The translations under genes were made by a program, and so were the position numbers. Of a stretch of DNA of 64,000 bases, positions 38,401 through 50,900 are shown piece after piece; position 1 is the first letter of the stretch, and every line of letters begins with the position of its first letter. The stretch is taken from contig VYZI01000054.1 of NCBI GenBank assembly GCA_013397695.1, positions 941,937 to 1,005,936 of the forward strand, in the 5' to 3' direction. Below the pieces are notes generated by a model that saw nothing but the letters and a program-made list of their open reading frames with translations, did no database searches and was not told where the DNA came from. This DNA comes from Centropus unirufus (lineage: Eukaryota > Chordata > Aves > Cuculiformes > Centropidae).

Positions 38401-40620
38401 CCTTGTTAATATCAGCTTGTAACAGGGTTCCCAAACGTATGGTATAGTTTCTATGAAGGTATGAGCCTTTCAGATCAACTGAAGTATAGAAGCAGTTTCA
38501 AACAGCCATCATCTTCCTGTTAGTATATTAGAAGAGATTATGCATTGCCAGAGACAGCAAGCCTTGTCAGGCCAGGGTAAAACAACATTTTAAGCTGATT
38601 GGCTCATATATGTCAAGCTATGTCCTTGCACAAACTCACTTTCCCTTCAACCCACTATTTAAGAAAATCCACCTTTCATCATGTCGATCAATCTGAAATG
38701 TGGTCAGATTGAAACCTGCTTGTTGTATTGACATTAGGGAAGGAGAAAAAGCTCTAAATGTGATAGTACATTATTGGATTATAAGGAAACTTTAAGGAAA
38801 AAAGCCTGTTATTTGGTGTTTGGTGCCTCGTCTTTCAGAAAACTCTTCTTTGCATTAAAATTTTATGACAGAATAAATCATGTTTATACTCCAAAGGTAT
38901 TTCCGAAGTGTTTGGAAATCTTCATCTTGCTTTACAGCCCAAACCTGGGTTTGTTTGCCAGAAGTGAGGAGTGCCTTTATTAATGACAGTGGCCAACTAC
39001 AGGATCCCCCAAGTTCCTTACAGGATGAAATTGGGCAACTTGGTTCCTGCTAAGACCTATTGTAAACAGGTTTGTGTGAGCTCATATTCTTCATCAGCCA
39101 GGAATGTGAATTACCCAACAGACCCCGTAATTGGGCAGCCTTACTGCCTACTGTGGGAAATGAACTCAGCTGCTTATTGGTGTGAAACAGCTTGAAAGAG
39201 CTTGGCCATCCTGTAGTTGGCTTGTTTCACTCTAGGGTTACCATATGGGCTTGGTTAGGGAAAAGATAAATGAATAGGACTTCGATTTCCCTGGCAAGCT
39301 ATTGCTATAGTTAAGGTTTCATAGGAAACCTTCAGGCTGCTTTATCCCAAACAGGAGGCTGACCAAACACAGATGGCTCAAGGCAGAGGAGGGAGAATGT
39401 GCTTAAAAGCCCAACTTGCATCCCGCATTTTGTGTTGTTCTACATAAATTCTACATGAAGTGCAGCTGGGATAAGACTCTAAATGCCACACTGTTGAAAA
39501 AAAAAAAAAATTTCAGACTTCCACAAGGAGCTTTACCTGAATGAATGCAATGTATTTCTTCTCCATCAGTCATTTAGACTTCTCTGCCTGCTTGTTTCAG
39601 CAGCAAATGGAAAGGTCACAAAGCTTTAACTTTGGCATTGTTAGACAAGTAATTATACCTCTTGCAGGATAGGCTATTACAGAACGGAACATCAACACAT
39701 TTTATTATAGGCTCTCATTTTCATTCGCTTGTAACTTCATGAAAATTTATCCCTTTGAGGTTTTAAAACTTATTGTCATCCAAGAAATGATTCTGCTTCT
39801 GTTAACTTTGAGTTACATCTGACATTCTGGTGGTTAGGGGTGAGTGATAATAACCTATAGTTAATAGTGACTGTGCTCTGACAACTGACTCTATAAAATA
39901 CTGTCATGAGATTCAAGTTTCTTTACCTTACTGTAACTCTACATCGCATCTTCAGAGTTTACAGTACTGGAAAACCAGACTAAGGCATAAAAAAGATGAA
40001 GCTGATGTTTTGTTTTGTTGTACCTCCTTGCCAATAAGTCTTCTGTCTTCTTCTCCATTCCTTTCCCTTCTCTGTCTTTCCTTGAGTCAAAAGCTGTATG
40101 ATTTGATTATAGCTTTTCCCTTTCTTTCATCAAATCTCTCCTCCTCCTGCTCTAGGAGCAAGATCAAATCTGGTTCACAAAAGTCTAAAATTCGGACTCA
40201 GGAAAACAGCCCAATTTCATGTTTTAAGCAGATTCTGTGCTTCAGTTTTGATACAATAACATGTGCCTTCTTCAGTCAGGCTTTCCAGCTTCTGTATTCT
40301 CTACTCATAACCATCTGGCATTATCTATGTAGTCAATGTAGAAAGTGATCTCTGGGATGTTCTGCGACATATGATATACAGGTGACACATCTTGGGAATT
40401 CTGTTTGTCAATTCACTTAAAACCCACTTGGTATTAAGGAGTCACTTTCAAGTACTTTACTGTACTGTATGAGTGCATTAAACTTTGTTATATGTGTACT
40501 TTTAGTAGATGAAAGGATACTGAAAGCTAAATCAACATTTAAAAGAAGAGAAAGTAGCAAGAGAACATTGAAGATACCTAAGGAGTAAGACAGAACGAGG
40601 TGAATGGAAAAAGGCGAGAA
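35401..40620. other. Intergenic DNA, no gene recognised
   Basis: AT-rich sequence. It includes a 10-bp-arm inverted repeat (36877-36900) and an A14 run (39496-39510). No coding or RNA gene is supported. Confidence 0.55.
36877..36900. repeat. Inverted repeat, 10-bp perfect arms, 4-nt loop
   Basis: CTTGATCTCA and TGAGATCAAG flank GACA. The flanking bases do not pair. Confidence 0.9.
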
Positions 40621-40757
40621 AATCAAAGAATGGTTTGGGTTGGAAGGGACCCTAAAGATCATCTAGTCCCAACCTCCCTGCCATGGGCAGGGACACCTCT
40701 CACTTGGTCAGTTGGCTCAAGGCCCCATCCAGCCTTACCTTGAACACTTCCAAGGAA
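40621..40757 (-). repeat. CR1 LINE 3' fragment (antisense)
   Basis: Complement of a CR1 tail: aatggtttgggttggaaggg, gatcatctagtcccaacc, gccatgggcagggacacc, ccatccagccttaccttga. Confidence 0.95.
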
Positions 40758-43383
40758 GTGCTAGAGGAGACTGAAAATTTTGGAAAAAGGAGATGAAGAA
40801 AATCTGTCTGGACAGACAGAGGGGACAGAAATAGCCCCTTTCATAAGGCAGCAATAACGAGCGCTGTGTACATTCAAATCTGATTCCCATGGCAGGAGCT
40901 CCCAAAAGCAGGAAGAGAGGCCTGAATCAGTGAAATCTGAATCTCAGCAAACCAAGGGTGCCTGCAGACAATGGGACTGAGTGAGGGCAAGCAAACAATC
41001 AGAACTAAAAGGAAAACAGTCTTTGGGGCAGCCAGAAAATTTACATCAGCAGTCAACAATGAAGTAAAGGACAAAACCTTCCTGCTTACAGTCCCACTCC
41101 CATCCCTGCTTCTAACACATCCCTTCCTCAAAATAATGTAGTGTTTCTGTATCAGACGATGGGCTGATGTCTCCACGCGTGTACAGGCAAACCTCTGCCT
41201 AAATTATATGTACTGCAGAAATAGTGGATGCTAAGCTCCTGGAAATGTCTAGGGCATGATCAAGTGATGGACTGCAAGTAACATCGGGAACGCATCCACC
41301 CACAACTTTCATTTTTGGGAAAATAAACAAAAGCAAACCCAGCAGGTGGTATAGCACCTGAGTATGTTTAATCTTATAAAATATTGATGTACTTCATGAT
41401 ACAGGAAAGAATAGCCATCTGGGACCTATTGTTCATAGTTCTGTAAACTCTTCATATCAAATCACATATTTTTAGTCATATAATATGTAATTATTAGAGT
41501 AGGTCTTAAAAGCAACAAGTCTCAAATGTTGAATGGCCATTCAATGAATTTAAGACTAATAGACAGGCTTGATTTGTACAGATGGTTGCAGGGTCTCCTG
41601 AGCCACTTGCTCTCAGGGTACAAACCTGTGCATAAGTGAGTTGTATTTTGAGTGAGACAGAAAAAACCGTCACCTCGTCTGCCTTAACAGCAGTCTGCAA
41701 ACAGGAATTGAAATGCCACAGAATACATTGAAATACTATATACCACAGAAGCTAAGCCAAACGTATGGTACAAACACAAATTGAAAAGGAACAGTCCAAA
41801 AATTACTTTGAAATAAGAAACTTCTACCACTGTCTTTTCAGGTCACAGAAGGCATAACTGTAGAGTCAAAGTCAAACTCTTCAGGCTGCAGCTATGTCCT
41901 TATGTGAATGTATACATTTAGCTCAATGGGCTGCCCTAGGTACAGGCCAGCCAAGCGCTCCAAACTTTTCCTGGGCTTCCAGTTCACAGCTTGCCAGTTC
42001 AAAGTCGGGGTTTTGATTTTCAAAGCCACTGTTACTCTGAAACATTGCCCTGTCAGGAATTACAGCTCTAGCAATGACTTGGTGAGGCTCTTAATGGCAA
42101 AAGGTATGTACACCAGTGTGCACACAGCCGTGCAGAGCTGAGGCTGCTTGGAAGACTCAGGAACTCCAGGAAGGACAAAAGGAGCTCAAGAAGGAATCCC
42201 GAGGGGTCATCAAATTCATTAACTCATCCTATTGCAAGGGATCACTCAGATCTCACAAGGTTGATCAGCTGGGAAGCCCGTTGATAGAGTAGGGGCAGAC
42301 TGTAAAACAGTCAAGGAAATAACTTGTCTGTTGAGGACAGACAAGTTATTTCCATGGGCTGTTGTAGTTAGCTCATATACGTTTGCATATATGCTTTGTG
42401 TTCTGCTTAATTGTTTAAAATGTTTATTGAGGATATGGGGTTTCATAAGCTTCATAGCTAAAATAAACAAAGGGCAAAGCACACCGAGAAATAATTGCTG
42501 ATGAAATTCTCATAATTTTTACAATATGAATTCTTGTATTCCTTTGGAGTCCAGTAGGAAGGACTGCAGCTTTACAGGGTACAGGGTACTTTAAAAGGGA
42601 ATGTTAGTGTTCTGTTCGTTTGACCCTGGCTTTGTAATATTGGTGCCAAATGTCAGTGGCCATGCTGAGCACTCAGCATCTTCATGCAGTGTACCCAAAA
42701 TGCAGGCTTGAGAAGATGAAGTGTTAGTTTGCAAGGTGTTCACTTGTGTCTCCAGTCACAACTGTAGATGGGTACCAGAATATCAGAATTAAACACAAAC
42801 TGGGTCACCTTTTGATGTAAATTACCGAACGTTCTCTAACATCAACAGATATTACCAGATCAGAATGTAATTTGACGGAAAGGTCCGGACTGATTATAAA
42901 TGTGAATCCAACCCCAACAGAAATACAGAAGCTCCTTACATGTCTCCAGTCCAAATTCACACTTAACGAGTAAAGTGCAGCTTTCCTATTAAGGAAGTAT
43001 TTGGACTTGACACAGGCCGTTTCCTACTGCATATTCCTTCTGCTCATCCTACCTCCACGATGTGGAAGATAAATCAGTATGTTGGGAGCCCCCTGAGGCC
43101 AAGCAGCATGGGGTTGGTTGGCAGGTGACCTGAAGGGCTAGTTTTGAGGGCAGTGTAGGCCTAACAGCGGTCAAAGACCAGGGAGACCCATGCTGAGATT
43201 TGCCTGCTTCCTGGGGTATGTTCCTGCAAAGACAACAGACACACAGCCAATGTGTTTTCTATGTTGTGATGCCATGCAGATCTTTAGGCGTTATAACTAA
43301 CAATGATTGTGTACATCTTCTCAGATTAAGAACTGTGATAAAAAATGAAGCATTGGTAAATAAAAAATGAAAGTAGATAATAA
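40758..43383. other. Intergenic DNA, no gene recognised
   Basis: Holds the 42.3-kb hairpin listed separately. Otherwise nothing is identified. Confidence 0.55.
42315..42353. repeat. Perfect hairpin, 17-bp arms, 5-nt loop
   Basis: The left arm 42315-42331 (GGAAATAACTTGTCTGT) is the exact reverse complement of 42337-42353, with loop TGAGG between. After a mismatched internal loop, AACAG (42306-42310) can pair with CTGTT (42359-42363). It is either an inverted duplication from template switching or a miRNA-like precursor; no expression evidence exists here. Confidence 0.9.
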
Positions 43384-43737
43384 TGGAGGTTGTTTAGCCT
43401 AGAGAATGGGAGGATGAGGGGAGACCTTATCACTGCCTACAACTCCCTGAAAGGAGAGGAGGGTGCTGGGCTCTTCTCCCAAGTGACAGGGGACAGGAAG
43501 AGGGAGAATGGCCTCAAGCTGTGCCAGGGCAGGTTCAGGTTGGACATTAGGAAAAAATTCTTCACTGAAAGGGTCATCAGGCCCTGGCAGAGGCTGCGCA
43601 GGGAGGTGGTGGAGTCACCATCCCTCGAGGTGTTTAAAAGACAGGGAGATGAGGTGCTTGGGGATATGTTTTAGTGATAGACAGGTATGTCTGGACTCAA
43701 TGACCACAAAGGTCTTTTCCAACCTGGTGATTCTATA
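43384..43737 (+). repeat. CR1 LINE 3' fragment, copy A of a pair
   Basis: Sense CR1 with gaggttgtttagcctagaga, cttctcccaagtgacagggg, aggccctggcagaggctgc and a short tail gtgattctata. Confidence 0.95.
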
Positions 43738-43791
43738 AAAAAAAATAGAGCAGGGGCAATTTTCTAAGTGTTCTTTTCAGCTACATTGTCA

Positions 43792-43983
43792 AAAATTCTT
43801 CATCAAAAGGGTTACCAGGCACTGGCAGAGGCTATGCAGGGAGGTGGTGGAGTCCCCATGCCTGGAGGTGTTTAAAAGACAGGTAGATGAGGTACTTAAG
43901 GATTTGGTTTGGTGGTGGACAGGTATGGTTGGACTCGACGAACTCACAGGTCTTTTCCAACCTGGAGATTCTATGATTCTAGA
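43792..43983 (+). repeat. CR1 LINE 3' fragment, copy B of a pair
   Basis: A shorter sense copy 54 bp after copy A, beginning aaaattcttcatcaaaaggg and ending gattctatgattctag. It repeats the last 190 bp of copy A with substitutions. Confidence 0.95.
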
Positions 43984-45439
43984 AATAATACTGCAGGATT
44001 TGTATGTGGGAGTAGCAATAAATCAGGTATGATATCACTGTCAGCCACTTAGAAAGCTGTGATCTTTTAGCTGTTCCACGTTGTGGTTATAGTAGCGCAA
44101 CAGGAAACAATGAGCATATGGGGAAACAAAAACAATGATGTATACTTTGAGAATGTATGAAAGAGAGACGAGATGGTTCAGATGAAGCAGAGTTCCCTGT
44201 GAAAGACATTTATCTTAACTAATTAGCCATCTTGGGAGGAAACAAATCCCTGGCTGCATGAAAGCAAAATATGTTTTTTTATTGCAACACTTTCTAAAAT
44301 TTTTAAAAAGGCAATTAAGACTTGAATTTGGAAGGAGTCAGATCCCACCACAGAATACCTCTTGAGATTTATGGGATACTGACAGGCTAGTTAATCCCAA
44401 TTACTTTCTGAAATGTATTGTGAAGCAATAAATAATTTCTGTTTTCTGGTACACTTCCTCTGCACGAGGTGAGGCAGGATTTAGACAAAAGAGATGCTGT
44501 GCCTTATGCCTTTAGCCATTTTCTCATAGGCAGCCACATTCATACGTGGCTATAGATTTCCTAGATTCTCAGAGGCAGCGAGATGTGCTGGCATGGGGAT
44601 TTCCTATTGCAGGGATGATACATCAATTTTTTTTCAAAAGTAACACTATTTAGACTACTTTTCATTTGAGATGAGAGAACTCTGAGAACAGAAAGCCTAT
44701 TAAAAATGGAAATAGCTGTGGAGAAGATATACTGATCTTCAGCGAATCAGTCAATAATTACTCAACTCATCCAATATCCCTGGAATAATGGAGGAGTGCT
44801 TCCTCAAAATTGTCACAAAACGTCCTTTTATTACAATGTATAGTAAAAATTAATATCAGAACTCACAGTGCAAGTTCTCTGGAACCGCCTAGTTTGAAGA
44901 GTTTATCTTTAGTAGACTGTGCTGAATTCCTTGGTAACTATTTGTCTAGGAAGTACTTAAATATAATTATTACACAAACACAGGATTGTTTAAAACGCTC
45001 AAAGTATTTATTGAACATTGCTCTCTCTTTGTATCATTACTCTAAGTCTTTGGGTAGCAAATTTTAACTACTGTTTATTTTTTCTGGCTTCTAATGTAAC
45101 ATTCATATTCTATTACTACTCCAAACTCCCTTTTAACCACAATGGTTTTCTTTTTAAACCAAAGTTGCCCTTTCTGGTCATGACACCGCTGTGGCATTCG
45201 AGAGGTCTCATAGTCTCAGCCAGCTGCTTGTCATGTTTCTCTGCTTCCTCCCAGTCTTGTTTCTAACTGGGTTTACAGCCCCATGCAAAGCATAGGGATG
45301 TATAAGTGATTTGCACAAAGGGAGTGGGAGCACTCTGCTTACAGAAGTAGGGTTGGGATCAAAGTAGTCTCAATGCTGGGAGAGCTGGAATAGGCACCCT
45401 GGCATATATATTTTCACACACAGACATGAGAAATGCATA
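43984..45439. other. Intergenic DNA, no gene recognised
   Basis: Unique-looking AT-rich sequence between the CR1 pair and the CR1 at the CpG-island edge. Confidence 0.55.
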
Positions 45440-45921
45440 GAATGGTTTGAAACAATGGGGTTGGAAGGAGTGGGAGCATTTAACCACCTCCCCGGCAGGC
45501 TCTTCCACTGCTCGATAACCCTTTTGGAGAAGAATTTTTTCCTAATGTCCAATCTGAACCTGCCCTGGTGCAGCTTGAGGCTGCTCAGCCCTTGTCCTAT
45601 CCCCTGTCACTTGGGAGAAGAGACCAGCACCCAGCTCTCCACACCCTCCTTTCAGGCAGTTGGAGGCAGTGACAGGGTCTCCCCTCAGCCTCCTCTTCTC
45701 CAGGCTGAACCCCAGCTCCCTCAGCCGCTCCTCACAACCCTTGTTCTCCAGCCCCTCCACCAGCTCCATTGCTCTTCTCTGGACGCGCTCCAGGACCTCA
45801 ACATTCTTCTTGGAGTGCGGCTCACCTTCTCACAGAAGGCGATCAGGTTAGTTTGGCTGACCTGCCTTTCACGAACCCACGCTGCCTGGGCCTGACAACC
45901 CGGTCGCCCTGCATCAGCACC
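45440..45921 (-). repeat. CR1 LINE fragment abutting the CpG island (antisense)
   Basis: Complement of CR1 through ccctgtcacttgggagaaga, cctcctcttctccaggctga and ggacgcgctccaggacctca. After a break near 45824 another CR1-like piece follows (cctgcctttcacgaaccc, gcctgggcctgacaaccc) that runs into the CpG island. Confidence 0.88.
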
Positions 45922-46049
45922 CGCTCCCTCGGCCTCGTTCGCAGCCCAAGATGGCGGCGGCGCCAACGGCGCGCGGGGCGAAGCCGGGCGCCCCCGCGCC
46001 TCGTTGTGAGACAAAGATGGCGGCGCCGGGAGAGCTCTGAGCGGGGGCG

Positions 46050-46120
46050 NNNNNNNNNNNNNNNNNNNNNNNNNNNNNNNNNNNNNNNNNNNNNNNNNNN
46101 NNNNNNNNNNNNNNNNNNNN
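46050..46120. other. Assembly gap (N run) inside the CpG island
   Basis: Seventy-one N characters interrupt very GC-rich sequence, probably at the transcription start region. Confidence 0.99.
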
Positions 46121-46228
46121 GGGGCACTTCCTGGTCGGAGGGCGCCGGTCCCGGGGCAGCAAGCAGGGAGGTGGCGCTGCGGGAGGAGGCGGACGGAGGC
46201 CCCGGAAGGAGGAGGAAGCCGAGCAAAG
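46121..46228 (+). other. USP6NL: Putative noncoding first exon of USP6NL (5' end lost in gap)
   Basis: This GC-rich stretch between the gap and the strong donor GCAAAG|gtaagg is the best candidate for the 3' part of exon 1. No convincing start codon context is tied to a conserved protein here, so it is taken as 5' UTR. The transcription start may lie in or upstream of the gap, near the AAGATGGCGGC elements. Confidence 0.5.
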
Positions 46229-47170
46229 GTAAGGGCGAAGCTGGGATGTCCGGCCATTGTGCGCGCCCCCCGCGGGATGGCCGGCAGGACCCTTCCATTC
46301 CCGGGGTGCGGTGGGGGGGGACCTCCCCATTGCAAACGGGCGGGTGGGAGCCGGGTCCTAGAATGCTGAGGGGAGGAGGGCAATACCATTCTCCTCTGAG
46401 GGGGAGCTGCGCGCACCCCCCCGCAGCGCCGGGGAGGTGGAAGAGGCGGGTGCCGGCTCCCGGCGGGTGCCGGGGCGCTTCGGACTGTTCCATTCGCAGC
46501 GCAGGGGGGTGGGTTGTGTGCCGAGGGTCCCTTCTCCTTGTGCTGGGGCGGGGGGAAGGGGGGGAGCAGCGTCCGGGCGGCGTGGGGGGAAGCGGCTGAG
46601 GCGGGGGAGCCCGATGGGAGCCCGCTCGGAGGTGCCCCATGGTCCCATTGTCAGGCTGGAGCGAGGTGTGGAGGTGGGGCGCCCCGGGCCAGCGGGGTGG
46701 GCGCTGCGGCCGCCGGGCGGTCACAATGGGGCTGAGGTGGCGGGAGGGGGGGGGGACTGTGGGTCCGATTGGAGCCTCCCTGAGGGCCCCCCCCGTCTGT
46801 CAAGGTTGGGGGGGTGCCCCTGTGGGGCGCGTGGAGGCTTTGAGTGGCTGAGCCCATGTTCGAACGAGACTTTCCTGGCACTGCTGCTTTCTGTGCCTGC
46901 CCCCCCGCCGTGGGTAACACTTGGGATACGTGGGGAAAAGCGCCAGGCTGGGAGGTCCGTGCTGGTGCAGAAAGTGGTTGCTAGCACTAAAAGTGGAATA
47001 TTCTGCTTTAAGCTAAAGTAGAGTTAAGTTTTCATCCAGGCAACTGTATTCTTTTTCAGTTAGGATGCCCCTCTGTAACCCCCTTTTTATAGCATGTTTT
47101 TTCTAATAGTGTTTTTGCATTCTGTTCTTTTACACACGATCGTGTCTTGTGTGAAGTGTGAGCTGTGCAA

Positions 47171-47352
47171 TACAGATGTGTCTTCCCCTGTAATCACCTC
47201 TGTTTGCAGTCTGTAACCAGCTCCTCTCTCGCTGCACTCGATTGCTGGAGATCACCCCCTCGTGTTGCCCAGGCTGATAAAGGATGCTTGCTTTCTAAAA
47301 CTCCAAAACGACTCCTGGGGAGTTTATTTGCCAGCATTTTCAGTATCCCTAC
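47171..47352 (-). repeat. Unnamed interspersed repeat, copy 2
   Basis: Inverted relative to the 23.85-kb copy. The complement carries gaaaatgctggcaaataaac, then the shared 27-bp block (47278-47304), then gtgatctccagcaat and ctggttacagactg. It would lie in intron 1 of the putative USP6NL transcript. Confidence 0.65.
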
Positions 47353-47689
47353 CAAAGGGTACAGCAGCTCCGTGTGCTTCCCACAGGGCGTGCTGCCAAC
47401 CGGCTGCCGCCTGCGGAACCTGCTCCTGGTTCTCGCTCCCTGCTGGGACCATCAGCAGAAGAGCCAGTTATCAGATGTTTCGGCTTCTTTCTGCGGTGTG
47501 GAGAGTTGCCTGCAGGAAACCACCGAAGCCTTCGAACTGCCAGCTGAATGAGAGTCAAGTGGTGACAGAGAGCACTGTCGCCCAAGTCCTGTACCAGTCG
47601 TTTGCCCGCGTACGCTTGAGAATGACTCTCTTTGTGCTGCTCCGTTTGGAGCAGGCAGCTGCACAGAAAAGCTGGCGCGGAGTGCAGTG

Positions 47690-47990
47690 ACTTCTTAAGC
47701 TTTCCCTGAGTTACAGTGGAGCGAAAGCGGGCGCGCATCTGCCTGATTCGCAAAAAAAAATATTAAAAAATAAGCATTTTGTGGAGGATCAGTTCGGCTG
47801 GAATGCTTGTGTTAACTATTTGCCCGCGCTGGTGGTTTTAGCCTGACGCGTACTCTGCAGTCTAGGGCTGCTGCCTGACGGTCGAAACTCAAACTCTGCT
47901 GGGCGTGTGTGTATTAAACGCGGCAGCCAATCAGCGGGGCCTGAAACCAAAAGCAATTTGCTCCGGCGCTTTGTAGTGTAAATACTCCTG
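47690..47990. promoter_or_regulatory. GC-richer block with NF-Y-type CCAAT box
   Basis: CAGCCAATCAGCGGGGC is centred on CCAAT at 47927-47931, in a stretch with several CpGs that stands out from the surrounding AT-rich DNA. It could be an intronic regulatory element or minor promoter. Confidence 0.35.
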
Positions 47991-50900
47991 CTCTCAACAA
48001 AGGGGAGGGTGTGCCATTGTGCCGGTTTCATTTGTATTTCTCTGTGCTTCCTTATTTGTGGCCAGTCAATGACTTTGTGTAGCTTCCTGAGCAGTAGAAG
48101 TGTTGTTTTGTTGCGAGTCTTACCTTTGTGCTGTCTTGGGCGTTTTACTCAGCTGGGAGACTTAGGAGCTTGGTGCTGAATTAAGGATTTTTATATTTTT
48201 AATAGCCACGTTCTTGCTTGACTTAACTTTGCTTCTTTTTAACTTCTGTTGCTATGGATTGTAACTTAGAAGTTGGACGCAGTGTAAAATAAGTATTTAG
48301 TAGAACTGCCTTTTAAGTAACTCTTGTTTTGCACTCTGATTATACAGCATGGAAACCAATAATTTCAGACTTAATGTTTTGCCAGCCAGCTAGCTAGAAA
48401 ACTTTAAAACATGTGCTTCTGAAATATCTGTTTTATTTGAGGGGCCATAGTGTTTTGGTTTAGAGAAGAAAATGACAGTATAATACTGATTTGTGCCAGG
48501 CAGGCTCACTTTAGACTCTTTCGTCTTGGTGTGTATTTTAATAGTGCAGTTGCGTGCTGTCTCTGTGTTTTCTGGTTCTTGGGAGCTGAGGAGATCGTAG
48601 GATATCAATTCTTACTGTTAACTCCTCAGCATCCAAGTGAAACAGATACTGCAATAACAGACACACAGACTGGACTGGAATCTTTAATTACCAACTCAAA
48701 GGAAAATGTTTTCTCCGCATAGAGTCATAGTGCATAGAATTATAACATGCTGTAATTTACTTGCCATATGGCTCACTAATTATCCTGAAACAGAGTATTG
48801 GGTAAAACTGAGACCTGGCACGAGGTGTGGAAACTGATAACTGAATGTATTACTAGAGTGCTTGAATTGGAAGTTGCCAAGAACAACTCACTTGAGGTGC
48901 TTCTCTCAAATCGAAGTTAAAATGCTGGTAGTTCTGCAACTACTTAGGGTGAATACCACTAAGGGCTGGTAGAAGTGTGTTAGTAGAAGAAAAACTGAAT
49001 GGAATACAAGGGTTAGTTCTTCAGGAAAAGAGGATCAAAGGTATGTGTGTGGGTTTTTTTATAGCCTTGTTAATTGCAAGGGAAAGCATAAAGGGTGTCA
49101 AGTACTGTTTTGAATAAAAAGATAGTTTTTCCAAGATAGTATCAGCAAGGAACTCAACAAGTAATTGTCTTTCTCTGTTGTGTAATAGTTGGTAGTGTTG
49201 CTGTGTAGTAGAGAGCCCTACAAACGCTGAAATAAATCAGGTTGTTGGCTGAGAGAGCAAATTAATAACTGTAGTTTATAACACAGCCTTAAGAAAAACA
49301 TCAGTACTGTAATGCAATAGAAAACACACGTGGTCTGATACTCAGCCATGTTGACTTTTCCTGACTTTCTGATATTGCTTGCTATTGCTATAATTGAAAT
49401 TACTGATAAGAGATGAAACTCCTTTTTTAGGGACTTCAGAACTATCCAAGCAATCCAAGTAAATGACCTTCACCAAACCAGTAAAGTTGTGAACAAAGGG
49501 AGCTTTAGAAAACGCGTGTGCGGTGTTATTGTAAAGAACAAAAAGTCATTTTAACCAGGAGTCGATGTTGGCTTATAAACAGATATTAGCTAAGCGAAAT
49601 AGTTGGACACAGAAGGTGAGATACAAGTAGCATTTTATAGCTGGGAGTTGGAGCTCAACTTGCTGTGGTGTACGGAAAGGTTCACTTGTCATGGTTATGA
49701 CGCATTTTTAGGTCCTAGCTGCTATATTCTTCACTTCTCTTTTTCTTAGTGTTACGTGACTAGATTTTTATAAACGATATGGAGCATAATTATGCTATTA
49801 TTAGCCTTAAGTGGCTTTCAGAAGCTACGTTTTGTTTTTTTCCTAATGAATGGCCTTTTCCTGTACATACACACAATAAAATGTTGTGTAACACGAGGGA
49901 GACAAAGTATTGTTAGTTCATACTCACAAAGCTAAGGTGAGTCTTTACCTTTGGAAAACCAAGTTAAATTGGAGATTCGAGTCTTCCAGTTGACTCTACC
50001 TAAGACTGAAGAACAACTGGGCCCAAAGGTAGTGTGGAGTTCCTGTCAGGTGCTTTGGACCTGGGTTGAGGGCCATCTGTACAAGTCATTTGATGTTCTT
50101 AACATAATAACTGTAATTAGTCCAGTGTCATGGAAGTCACATTTGCTATTTTTGACACCAGTAATCAAAAGGAAGCTGACAAGATTGCAGTTCTCATCAT
50201 GTGTTTTAACCAGACACCATTTTTGATTAGGCTCTGCGTGCTTAAATGTTTAATTTAGCAGCCACTCATGGGGAATTGTCAGGACCTGCACTTCAGATTG
50301 CTGTGCTTCAGTGATGGGTTGCACTCTCTAATGGCTTTGCATTCAGCTGTGTTTTTTATAGCGTTTGCATACCTATTTCTTCAGCAAGTTACCATTTTAT
50401 TTCCCCCTATTAAGCCTCTCCCTGCATTACTTTTTTCTACAGAAAAAAGTTGGTTGTAACTTTTAGTCTGCAGCATTACTAAATGCAGCTGGGTTTTTTT
50501 AAGGTGTGTGAGCGCCTGTGTTTGATTTAATTTTTATTTATTTTTATTCTATTATTATTTTTTATAAAGCTGGTTTTAGCAATGGATACAGGAGCCTCCT
50601 TATGATGTGAATCCCATCCTGTGGTAGTTTCTCTACTTTGGCAAGTGTTGTAAATCTGTTTTGTGAGGTCATACTTTAAGAAAAGTTAGATCTCATGTTT
50701 TGTCATAGTTTTTAACATTAAGGGATTAGAAGAGCTAAGACTTGAGATCTGAGTCAGCCGATGTTATCTGGCTGGATTAGCACAGGTGGTCAGGTTCAAC
50801 AAGTTCTAATTTGCTCTGAAAAGAGGAAATAAATCATATAATATTCCTTAATTTCCAGAAACTCTGAGCAGGTATTAGAGGAAGGCTCTTGTAGCTTGAT

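Larger units (their letters stand above)
45922..46990 (+). promoter_or_regulatory. USP6NL: Large CpG island, probable USP6NL promoter
   Basis: About 1 kb of very GC- and CpG-rich sequence, interrupted by an assembly gap. AAGATGGCGGC, the YY1-type element common near TATA-less start sites, occurs twice (45948-45958 and 46014-46024), both reading on the plus strand. A consensus donor (AAAG|gtaagg) follows at 46228. In vertebrates ECHDC3 and USP6NL are divergent neighbours, which predicts a plus-strand USP6NL promoter here. The identification rests on synteny, since no USP6NL coding sequence is proven in the window. Confidence 0.65.

Noticed and set aside
45769..46724. Long ORFs on both strands across the second CpG island
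   Set aside because: They run through the N gap and GC-rich low-complexity DNA and show no conserved protein.
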